A stretch of 7,087 nucleotides of DNA from an uncultured Oscillospiraceae bacterium. Its GTDB lineage: Bacteria > Bacillota > Clostridia > Oscillospirales > Oscillospiraceae. The translations under genes were made by a program, and so were the position numbers. Where the stretch lies: the NCBI GenBank assembly GCA_934572365.1, contig CAKTKX010000066.1:1-7087 (forward strand), in the 5' to 3' direction. The notes under the pieces are model-generated. The model worked only from the letters and a program-made list of their open reading frames with translations. It was not told where the DNA came from and ran no database searches. Positions 1-5,203 of this stretch are shown piece by piece; within the stretch, counting starts at the first letter, position 1, and the number at the start of each line of letters is the position of its first letter.

Positions 1-162
1 AAGATCAACGCCAAGGGCGGCAAGGGCGGCATCGCCGGCGACGCCAAGTTTGACGAGGTCGAGCCGATCGTTGAGGCTATCACGCCCGTTCCCGGCGGCG
101 TCGGCTCCGTGACCACCTCCGTGCTGATGAAGCATGTAGTGGAGGCTGCCGAAAGAGGATAA
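1..162 (+). CDS. folD: FolD C-terminus (bifunctional methylenetetrahydrofolate dehydrogenase/cyclohydrolase), 5'-truncated
   Basis: Only the last 53 codons and the TAA stop are in the window, in frame from base 1. The peptide has the FolD signature near its end, [19 protein letters not shown], preceded by a [12 protein letters not shown] segment that matches the usual 'GDVxFxxV' stretch of the NADP-binding domain. FolD is cytoplasmic and interconverts 5,10-methylene-THF and 10-formyl-THF, the formyl donor for purine synthesis. The catalytic Lys/Tyr residues lie upstream of the window. Its stop codon is only 12 bases before a ZTP riboswitch, so folD transcripts run straight into that switch. 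This fits the pathway, because ZTP accumulates when 10-formyl-THF is short. Family assignment is confident. The assignment rests on this C-terminal fragment alone. Confidence 0.9.
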   Translation, partial: KINAKGGKGGIAGDAKFDEVEPIVEAITPVPGGVGSVTTSVLMKHVVEAAERG

Positions 163-174
163 CGCCATATTGGC

Positions 175-250
175 CTCTGCGTAACTGACGGGTTCGCGGT
201 TTACCGCATGGGAGCGCAGAGAAAAGCTAGCCGACCGTCTGGGCGATTCA
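175..250 (+). promoter_or_regulatory. ZTP (ZMP/AICAR, 'pfl') riboswitch aptamer
   Basis: All parts of the ZTP aptamer can be drawn. P1 pairs CTCTGCG (175-181) with CGCAGAG (215-221). A P2 hairpin pairs GCGG (196-199) with CCGC (204-207). The conserved stretches TAACTGACGGG, TGGGAGCG and CCGACCGTCTGGGC are present. A pseudoknot pairs GACGG (187-191) with CCGTC (235-239). Compared with the GGCGG/CCGCC that I recall as common in this class, both sides change together, which argues for real pairing. Short P3 pairs GCC (230-232) with GGC (242-244). The class binds ZMP/ZTP, intermediates that build up when 10-formyl-THF limits purine synthesis, and normally switches on folate or purine genes. Here it sits after folD and before a membrane protein. 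Class identification is from memory of the consensus; no covariance model was run. Confidence 0.9.
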
Positions 251-276
251 GTTTCCAAGCTGGGTCGCCCTTTTTT
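241..276 (+). terminator. Riboswitch-controlled intrinsic terminator
   Basis: An 11-bp stem pairs GGGCGATTCAG (241-251) with CTGGGTCGCCC (260-270), including two G-U pairs, with an 8-nt loop, and is followed by six T residues (271-276). The 5' arm includes 242-244, the 3' strand of aptamer P3, so the terminator and the ligand-bound aptamer cannot form together. Ligand binding should therefore favour read-through (an ON switch), as in known ZTP riboswitches. Confidence 0.9.
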
Positions 277-281
277 GCCTA

Positions 282-311
282 TGGACAATCCGGCGGGCGG
301 TATGGTATACT
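282..311 (+). promoter_or_regulatory. Sigma-A-like promoter between riboswitch terminator and membrane protein gene
   Basis: A -35 TGGACA (282-287) and a -10 TATACT (306-311) are separated by 18 bp, each 5/6 to consensus. An extended -10 TG is at 303-304. It begins six bases after the terminator T-run. Transcription would start near 318 and give a leader of about 104 nt that bypasses the riboswitch. Prediction by inspection only. Confidence 0.6.
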
Positions 312-341
312 GTGATTATAGATCGTAAAGAACCGCGAAAA

Positions 342-416
342 ACGTGATCGGCGCATTTTGCCGAACGTGGCGGATGTGCCGCATCACCTCCAATTCATGA
401 CTGAGAATATGAGGTG
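342..416 (+). promoter_or_regulatory. Structured leader with Shine-Dalgarno-sequestering hairpin (possible translational switch)
   Basis: Three hairpins can be drawn. The first pairs ACGT (342-345) with ACGT (365-368) and TCGGC (348-352) with GCCGA (360-364), with a 2-nt bulge. The second pairs GGATGTG (372-378) with CACCTCC (385-391), one mismatch. The third pairs CACCTC (385-390) with GAGGTG (411-416), the Shine-Dalgarno of the next gene, and is extended by ATTC (393-396) with GAAT (405-408). The second and third are mutually exclusive, so the layout is anti-anti-SD, anti-SD, SD. I do not recognise a known riboswitch class here. The pairings are seen; the switching role is inferred. Confidence 0.45.
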
Positions 417-421
417 CCTTT

Positions 422-1759
422 ATGAAAAAAATAAAAAATCTTGAGGAAGGCTCGTTTCTAAAGCTGTTTTTCGCCTTCTTTTCCGCGGCGTTTCTGATCG
501 CGGCGGTGTGTATGCCGGATAGAAATACCATGTTTTCCGGCCTGTGGCAGATCATGAGCCAGCCGGGTAAAATTTCCACCAACTATTTTGCCGTGGGCGG
601 CTATGCCGCGACGTTCCTGAATATGGGTCTGGTGGGTCTGTGCTGCCTGGGGCTGTATGTCCTGTGCGGCGCGACGCCCAATAATGTCTCCACCCTAGCC
701 TTCGTGCTGACCCTGGGCTTCTGCTCCTGGGGTATCAACGTCCTGAACATCTGGCCGACGGTGCTGGGCGTTATGCTCTACTGCCTGGTGAAGAAGGAAA
801 AGCTGGGCGCCAACGTCAACGCCATGCTGTTCTCCACCGGCATTGCGCCGCTGATCAGCGACCTGCTGGTGCGCCATCCCTATCCCGATGTGGTGGGCTT
901 CAACCTGTACGGGTTCGTGGTGGCGATGATTGTGGGCATTGCCATCGGCTTCTTCCTCCCGGCGGGGCTGACCCATTCCCCGAAGGTGCATAAGGGCTTC
1001 GATCTGTATTCTGCCGCCGTGCCGGTGTGCCTGTTTGCGTTTTTCCTCAACGCCACGCTGTTCAAGACCATGGGCATTGAGCTGCCTGCCGCGCCCGGCG
1101 CGGATACCCTGCTGGTAGCGTCCCGGCTGACGGTGAATCTGTTCTGCGGCATCCTGTTCGGGCTGTGCGTCGTGTTCGCGCTGGCCATGGGCTGCAAGCC
1201 GAAGCAGTACTGGGCGCTGCTCACGGCTCCGGAGCACGTCGGTTCCGTTTCCTCTCAGATGGGAACGGAGGTGTTCCTGATGAACGTGGGCGTGTTCGGC
1301 CTGTTCATTCTGGCCTATTACAACCTCATCGGCGCGTCTTTCAACGGCGTGACCTTTGGTATTATTTTCTGCATGCTGTGTACCTGCAATTCCGGTTCTC
1401 ATCCGGGCAACGTCTGGCCGATCATGCTGGGGTACGTGCTGGCGTCCTTCCTGGCAGGAGGGCTGTCCAGAGTGGCGGGCGGTAATTTCACCTTTGTAAT
1501 CAATGCCCAGGCCATCGCCGTGGGACTGTGTTTTGCCAACGGCCTGAGTCCCATTACCAGCAAGTACGGCTGGTTCTGGGGCATGGTGGCGGCCATGATG
1601 CACTACCTGCTGGTCACCTCCGTGCCGAATCTTCACGGCGGATTCTGCCTGTATAACGGGGGCTTCACGGCGGCGGTGATCTGCATTATTCTGGTGCCGG
1701 AGCTGGAGCGCTTCTGCAAGACCAAGGCCGAGCGCAAGGCGCTGAAGGCTGCAAAATAG
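422..1759 (+). CDS. DUF1576-like polytopic membrane protein, putative transporter under ZTP riboswitch control
   Basis: This 445-residue protein is almost entirely hydrophobic segments, about ten or more membrane spans, with a short basic N-terminus (MKKIKN) and a Lys-rich cytosolic tail. It resembles the DUF1576 family, of unknown function. It shows a two-fold internal repeat. Repeat 1 (about 64-209) has FLNMGLVGL, NIWPTVLG (109-116), VNAM, GIAPLIS (140-146) and HKGFDLY (190-196). Repeat 2 (about 284-425) has FLMNVGVFGL, NVWPIMLG (330-337), INAQ, GLSPITS (374-380) and HGGFCLYNGG (405-414). Such repeats are usual in secondary transporters. The start at 422 follows GAGGTG (411-416) by 5 nt. 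Upstream lie a ZTP riboswitch with terminator, a separate promoter and an SD-masking hairpin. The riboswitch links it to purine/one-carbon supply, for example moving a folate, purine precursor, formate or amino-acid one-carbon donor. The substrate is unknown and transport itself is inferred. Confidence 0.85.
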   Translation: MKKIKNLEEGSFLKLFFAFFSAAFLIAAVCMPDRNTMFSGLWQIMSQPGKISTNYFAVGGYAATFLNMGLVGLCCLGLYVLCGATPNNVSTLAFVLTLGFCSWGINVLNIWPTVLGVMLYCLVKKEKLGANVNAMLFSTGIAPLISDLLVRHPYPDVVGFNLYGFVVAMIVGIAIGFFLPAGLTHSPKVHKGFDLYSAAVPVCLFAFFLNATLFKTMGIELPAAPGADTLLVASRLTVNLFCGILFGLCVVFALAMGCKPKQYWALLTAPEHVGSVSSQMGTEVFLMNVGVFGLFILAYYNLIGASFNGVTFGIIFCMLCTCNSGSHPGNVWPIMLGYVLASFLAGGLSRVAGGNFTFVINAQAIAVGLCFANGLSPITSKYGWFWGMVAAMMHYLLVTSVPNLHGGFCLYNGGFTAAVICIILVPELERFCKTKAERKALKAAK

Positions 1760-1767
1760 TGAAAATA

Positions 1768-1840
1768 TGTTGGGGCAGGAATGAAATTTCCTGCCCCAAC
1801 ACGAAAAAGGATGGAAAGCGCGTAAAAACGCTTCTTTTTT
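1768..1840 (+). terminator. Tandem hairpins after the membrane protein gene, second with T-run
   Basis: Nine bases after the stop codon comes a perfect 14-bp inverted repeat (1768-1781 with 1788-1801, 6-nt loop TGAAAT). It lacks a T-run on the plus strand. Next is a weaker hairpin, AAGCG (1816-1820) with CGCTT (1829-1833), followed by CTTTTTT (1834-1840). An outer pairing CGAAAAAG (1802-1809) with CTTTTTTCG (1834-1842) is also possible. I infer that the pair ends the membrane-protein transcript and that the first hairpin protects its 3' end. Confidence 0.6.
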
Positions 1841-1851
1841 CGTTTCCGGAG

Positions 1852-1860
1852 TGGTATAGT
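1852..1860 (+). promoter_or_regulatory. Extended -10 promoter for the sensor kinase gene
   Basis: TGGTATAGT gives an extended TG plus a -10 of TATAGT (5/6). It is nearly the same as TGGTATACT at 303-311. No good -35 is visible; the hexamer at 17-bp spacing is TTCTTT. Transcription would start about 18 bases before the ATG at 1885, downstream of the 1759 GTG, which supports the shorter kinase start. Confidence 0.45.
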
Positions 1861-1884
1861 ACATGCGAAGAGCGGGGGAACGCC

Positions 1885-3561
1885 ATGAAAAAATCAAAAA
1901 CGTCGCTAAGAACGGGCTTCCTGATGACCATACTGATCTGCTGGCTGGTGCCAATTTTCATTGTGGTGGCGCTGGCGGGCGTACTGCTGAATGAGAACTA
2001 CCGGCAGTCCGTGCAGCAGGAGATCGACAGCAGTGCCGCAAATGCTCTGCGGCTGGTGCAGATGCGCTTCGAGGACGCCATTGACGATTCCAAGGCGGTG
2101 TCCTACGACGGCGTCGTGCGGGACGCTTACCGCACCTGGCTGCAAAACGGCGACAGCGCCGGGCTGTACGGCACCGTCACCGACTATTTGAGCCAGGGCT
2201 TCACCAGAGGGGAAATCTACCAGGCGGTGTTTATCCACTTCTGGAACGTGGATGCCAGCGCCTACGTCCTCAGCGACGGCACCACCAGCTTCGGCCTTCT
2301 GCGGCAGTGCCGCGAGTGCGCACCCCAGATCATAGAGGAAATGGTGGATGCGGACACGGACATCCGTCTGCTGCTGATCGACGGGCAGATGTACATGGCG
2401 CGGAACCTTCTGGACAGCACCTTCACCCCCTATGCCAGCGTGGTGATGCTGTTGGAACCCCGCAATCTGTTCCTTCCCCTGGACTCGGTGAACCGGGTGG
2501 GGAACTTGCAGTACAGCCTGGACGGCTACCGCTTCACCATCGCCGCGGACGGCAGTCTGACGGAGGCGGCGGAGGAGACCGGAAACGTACATTATCAGGC
2601 AAAGACCCAGGGACATACCATCGGATTTTCTGCGGACAGGGAAGAATACGATATTTTCGGGGAAAACCCCTGGATGCGCTGGGCGATCGGGTGCGTGGCG
2701 CTGCTGATCATTCCTTTGTCTCTGGTGACCATTGCCCTGTTTTACCGCCATGTCACCCGCCCCATGGAGGTGGTGGGGCAGGCATACCAGCTTGTGAAAA
2801 GCGGTGAACGGGGCTACGAGATCCGTCAGAAAGCCCCCAACCGGGAATTTGAAAAGCTGTTTGACCAGTTCAACGCCATGTCGGCGGAGCTGCAGCGGCA
2901 GTTTGAGCGGGCATATCTGGAGCAGCAGGCCACCCAGCAGGCGAACATCAAGGCGCTGCAATCTCAGATCAATCCCCATTTCCTGAATAATACTTTGGAA
3001 ATTATTAACTGGGAAGCCAGAATGGCGGACAACGAGCGGGTCAGCGCCATGATCGAGTCCCTGTCCACCATGCTGAAGGCCGCGCTGGATCGGAACGGCC
3101 GGACGAAAATCCCTCTTTCCGAGGAGCTGGGGTACGTGGATGCGTACCTGTACATCATCCGGGAGCGGCTGGGCGAAGGCTTCCGGGTGCATAAGGATAT
3201 CGACGAGTCCATTCTGGCGCTGCCAGTCCCCCGGCTGGTGCTGCAGCCCCTGGTGGAGAACGCGGTGGAGCATGACATCACCGCCAACCGGGGCGGCGAC
3301 CTGTGGGTCAGAGCCTACCGGCAGGCGGACAAGGTGGTGCTGGAGGTGGAGCATGACGGCGTCCTGACCCAGGAGGACAAGCAGAAGATTCAGTCTTTGC
3401 TGTCACAGACCGGCCAAGGAGCAGCCGCCGGCGGTCAGGTGGGACTGCGCAACGTCAGCCAGCGGCTGAACCTGATTTACGGCGACGAGGGAACGCTGAC
3501 CCTGGATCAAACCAGAGCCGGAACGGTTCTCGCCCGGGTCGCCATCCCCGCCGGACAGTAA
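1885..3561 (+). CDS. YesM-type sensor histidine kinase (dCache-like sensor, HAMP, His_kinase, HATPase_c)
   Basis: A 558-residue membrane sensor that would autophosphorylate and pass phosphate to the response regulator encoded at 5204. Order: cytosolic basic start, first membrane span at about 10-33, extracellular sensor domain at about 35-262 (dCache-like by position and size), second span at about 265-288, then HAMP (RHVTRPMEVVGQAYQLVKSG) and a coiled linker. The phosphoacceptor motif is QSQINPHFLNNTL with H365. The ATPase N-box is PRLVLQPLVENAVEHD (N459). The G1 region is EHDG (489-492), replacing the usual DNGxG. G2 is QVGLRNVSQRL (about 518-528). The start at 1885 (MKKSKTSLRTG) is chosen over the in-frame GTG at 1759, because the longer version would read through the hairpins and promoter. 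The purine-rich GGGGGAA (1874-1880) serves as ribosome binding site. The probable signal is extracellular sugar, alone or with the neighbouring binding protein. Confidence 0.92.
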   Translation: MKKSKTSLRTGFLMTILICWLVPIFIVVALAGVLLNENYRQSVQQEIDSSAANALRLVQMRFEDAIDDSKAVSYDGVVRDAYRTWLQNGDSAGLYGTVTDYLSQGFTRGEIYQAVFIHFWNVDASAYVLSDGTTSFGLLRQCRECAPQIIEEMVDADTDIRLLLIDGQMYMARNLLDSTFTPYASVVMLLEPRNLFLPLDSVNRVGNLQYSLDGYRFTIAADGSLTEAAEETGNVHYQAKTQGHTIGFSADREEYDIFGENPWMRWAIGCVALLIIPLSLVTIALFYRHVTRPMEVVGQAYQLVKSGERGYEIRQKAPNREFEKLFDQFNAMSAELQRQFERAYLEQQATQQANIKALQSQINPHFLNNTLEIINWEARMADNERVSAMIESLSTMLKAALDRNGRTKIPLSEELGYVDAYLYIIRERLGEGFRVHKDIDESILALPVPRLVLQPLVENAVEHDITANRGGDLWVRAYRQADKVVLEVEHDGVLTQEDKQKIQSLLSQTGQGAAAGGQVGLRNVSQRLNLIYGDEGTLTLDQTRAGTVLARVAIPAGQ

Positions 3562-3566
3562 AAAAG

Positions 3567-3620
3567 CACAAGCAGAGACAAAAATGACAATGATAGCCCA
3601 AAAAAGCCAAGCAGAGACAA
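3567..3620 (+). promoter_or_regulatory. Tandem operator candidate (13-bp direct repeats) upstream of binding-protein promoter
   Basis: CAAGCAGAGACAA occurs twice, at 3569-3581 and 3608-3620, 39 bp apart. Each is preceded by an A-run plus GC, so the likeness extends to about 21 of 22 bases, and each is soon followed by TGAC. The proximal copy ends 10 bp before the -35. Direct repeats just upstream of -35 fit activation by an AraC-type regulator, here probably the one encoded at 5204. A third, diverged copy lies at 6115-6127. Confidence 0.6.
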
Positions 3621-3630
3621 TAAATTGACT

Positions 3631-3659
3631 TGTACAGAATTGCCTAAAAGCGGTATAAT
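3631..3659 (+). promoter_or_regulatory. Promoter for the solute-binding protein gene
   Basis: A perfect -10 TATAAT (3654-3659) lies 17 bp after a weak -35 TGTACA (3631-3636, 4/6). The alternative TTGACT (3625-3630) is too far away, with a 23-bp spacer. A weak -35 flanked by repeats fits an activator-dependent promoter. Predicted start is near 3666. Confidence 0.65.
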
Positions 3660-3687
3660 TTAGATGAGCCGTATGGGTAAGTTGCTG

Positions 3688-3743
3688 TGGGAACCTCTGA
3701 GTGAATCGCCTTCGACTGTCGCCGATCTCATCAGAGTTTCCCA
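3688..3743 (+). promoter_or_regulatory. Long hairpin in the binding-protein 5' leader
   Basis: TGGGAACCTCTGA (3688-3700) pairs with TCAGAGTTTCCCA (3731-3743), with one C·T mismatch. It continues inward, past single-base bulges, as TGA/TCA and ATCG (3705-3708) with CGAT (3723-3726). There is no T-run after it, and the Shine-Dalgarno (3756-3762) is left free. A 5' stabilising hairpin is the simplest reading. Confidence 0.5.
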
Positions 3744-3772
3744 ATGAAAGAGAAAAGGGAGGATGCCGATCT

Positions 3773-5086
3773 ATGAAAAGAAGACTGGCCATTTTACTGG
3801 CATTGGCCTTGGGATTGAGCGGCTGTGCTTTTTCGTCCCCGTCTGCGTCTCCGGAGCAGACGGTACCTACCCAGGCAAAGCAGTCGGTCACGCTGGAAGT
3901 CGTCACCTCCTACGGCGGCGACGACGGCAGCCGGAGCGTTTTTGAAGCGGCGGTAGCCGCCTATGAAGCGGCCACCGGGAACAAGGTGAAGGACGGTTCG
4001 GCCATCTCCAACGAGGGCTGGAAGGCCAAGGTGCTGGCGGACTTCGAGACTGGCTCCGAGCCGGACGTGCTGTTTTTCTTCACCAACGCCGACGCCGACC
4101 CCATTATCAACGCCGGGCGGGTGATCTCCATTGAGGACATCCGGGAGGTTTACCCCGATTACGCTTCCAATATGAAGCAGTCCATGCTGGCACAGGCTGC
4201 GGACGGGAAGCATTACGCCGTTCCCGCCGCCGGGTATTGGGAAAATCTCTTTGTCAATAAATCGGTGCTGGAGGCCTGCGGCGTTTCGGTGCCGGGGGCG
4301 GATTACACCTGGGAGCAGTTCCTTGCCGACTGCGAGACCATCAAAGGCAGCGGCTATATCCCCATCGCCTGTTCTCTGGTGGAGGTGCCGCACTATCTGT
4401 TTGAGTTTGCCGTCATGAATAACGGCACGGTGGAAAACCATCTGGAGGTTCCTACGCTGGACAAAAACGGGAACCTGCGGGACGACGCGGTATCTCAAAA
4501 ATGGGTCGCGGCGCTGAACGACATCAAGGAACTGTACGATCTGGGCTATTTTCCGCCCAACACCCTGACGGCCACCGATGAGGAGACTGTCTCCCTCTTC
4601 GGCAACGGAAAGGCGGCGTTCCTGGTGGACGGCTCCTGGCAGGTGGGACATCTGGGGGAGCTGTACGGCGATAAGATCGAGAACATGGCGGTGCGTTTTG
4701 TGCCGGGCAAGGGCGAGCGGAAGGCCACCGAGGGCATCGGCGGCATCTCCATGGGCTATTTCATCACCCGCAAGGCCTGGAAGGATCCGGAAAAACGGGA
4801 TGCGGCGGTGCAGTTCGTGGAAATGCTCACGTCCAATGAGATCCTCAGCACTTTTATCAAGACCGAGGTCACGGCGCTGATCGACGGCGCCAACCCCGTC
4901 GGCCTGAACAGTCTGGAGCAGTCCGCGGCGGAAACCAACGCCCAGCTGACCCGGGTCAGCCTCGCGGTGCAGGACGCCATCAGCGCGGAGGCCAAGAGCA
5001 CCCTCTTTACCAATATTCAGAAGGTGGTCACCGGCCAGATGACCGCCGAAAAAGCGGTAGCCCTGGCTATCCAGAGAAACGAATAA
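3773..5086 (+). CDS. ABC transporter family-1 solute-binding lipoprotein (carbohydrate uptake)
   Basis: A 437-residue lipoprotein that would capture a sugar or oligosaccharide outside the cell and hand it to the ABC permease. The N-terminus is a compact lipoprotein signal: basic MKRR, a hydrophobic stretch LAILLALALG, then lipobox LSGC with Cys18 as the lipidated residue, followed by a Ser/Pro/Gln-rich tether. The mature part has hallmarks of extracellular solute-binding family 1: an early LEVVTSYGGDDGS strand, FEAAVAAYEAATG, VLADFETGSEPDVLFFFTNAD, a hinge segment GKHYAVPAAGYWENLFVNKSVLEACG, and GKAAFLVDGSWQVGHL. The start at 3773 is chosen over 3701 because it begins the signal peptide and follows AGGGAGG (3756-3762). 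It sits between the kinase and its regulator, with its own promoter and tandem operator candidate, so it probably responds to them. The ligand cannot be named from sequence. Confidence 0.93.
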   Translation: MKRRLAILLALALGLSGCAFSSPSASPEQTVPTQAKQSVTLEVVTSYGGDDGSRSVFEAAVAAYEAATGNKVKDGSAISNEGWKAKVLADFETGSEPDVLFFFTNADADPIINAGRVISIEDIREVYPDYASNMKQSMLAQAADGKHYAVPAAGYWENLFVNKSVLEACGVSVPGADYTWEQFLADCETIKGSGYIPIACSLVEVPHYLFEFAVMNNGTVENHLEVPTLDKNGNLRDDAVSQKWVAALNDIKELYDLGYFPPNTLTATDEETVSLFGNGKAAFLVDGSWQVGHLGELYGDKIENMAVRFVPGKGERKATEGIGGISMGYFITRKAWKDPEKRDAAVQFVEMLTSNEILSTFIKTEVTALIDGANPVGLNSLEQSAAETNAQLTRVSLAVQDAISAEAKSTLFTNIQKVVTGQMTAEKAVALAIQRNE

Positions 5087-5133
5087 GTTTTTTACATGTA
5101 AAAAACCCCGGAACTGTGGGAACAGTTCCGGGG
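5087..5133 (-). terminator. Hairpin plus palindrome after the binding-protein gene; canonical terminator only on the minus strand
   Basis: A 12-bp stem pairs CCCCGGAACTGT (5106-5117) with ACAGTTCCGGGG (5122-5133) around a 4-nt loop. On the plus strand it is preceded by an A-run and has no T-run after it. On the minus strand it is followed directly by TTTTTT. A perfect 20-bp palindrome (5087-5106, halves GTTTTTTACA/TGTAAAAAAC) overlaps by one base. On the plus strand it may act as an mRNA 3' stabiliser and partial block before the regulator gene. Confidence 0.65.
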
Positions 5134-5203
5134 TGATGGGCTTCTGTCCGGGCATTCATGCGGACTCGATGCGCCCCAGAAGAAAGAAAAAGGAGCGGAT
5201 ACG

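Noticed and set aside
216..226. GCAGAGAAAAG resembles the operator candidate GCAGAGACAA
   Set aside because: It lies within aptamer P1 and its linker, where the riboswitch explains the sequence, and it lacks the CAA prefix.
316..582. Minus-strand 88-codon frame over the membrane-protein leader
   Set aside because: No ribosome binding site or family resemblance. It covers the leader hairpins and the start of a clear plus-strand gene.
1759..1884. 42-codon N-terminal extension of the kinase from a GTG overlapping the previous stop
   Set aside because: It would translate through two hairpins and the promoter-like TGGTATAGT. ATG 1885 directly precedes a basic residue stretch and the first membrane span, as expected for this family.
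695..1954. Long minus-strand open frame of 419 codons antisense to the membrane protein gene
   Set aside because: Gln/His/Arg-rich, low-hydrophobicity composition typical of the antisense of a GC-rich gene. It has no recognisable domain and fully overlaps a clear coding gene. The same applies to the minus-strand frames at 1906-3354, 3794-5155 and 5156-6148.
2307..2807. Plus-strand 166-codon frame inside the kinase gene
   Set aside because: Frame-shifted shadow of the kinase with Arg/Gly/Pro-rich composition and no domain. The same holds for the frames at 1165-1485, 4578-4880 and 6464-6886.
3701..3772. 24-codon N-terminal extension of the binding protein
   Set aside because: It would put a charged segment before the lipoprotein signal and start inside the leader hairpin. 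ATG 3773 has a good Shine-Dalgarno and starts a standard signal peptide.
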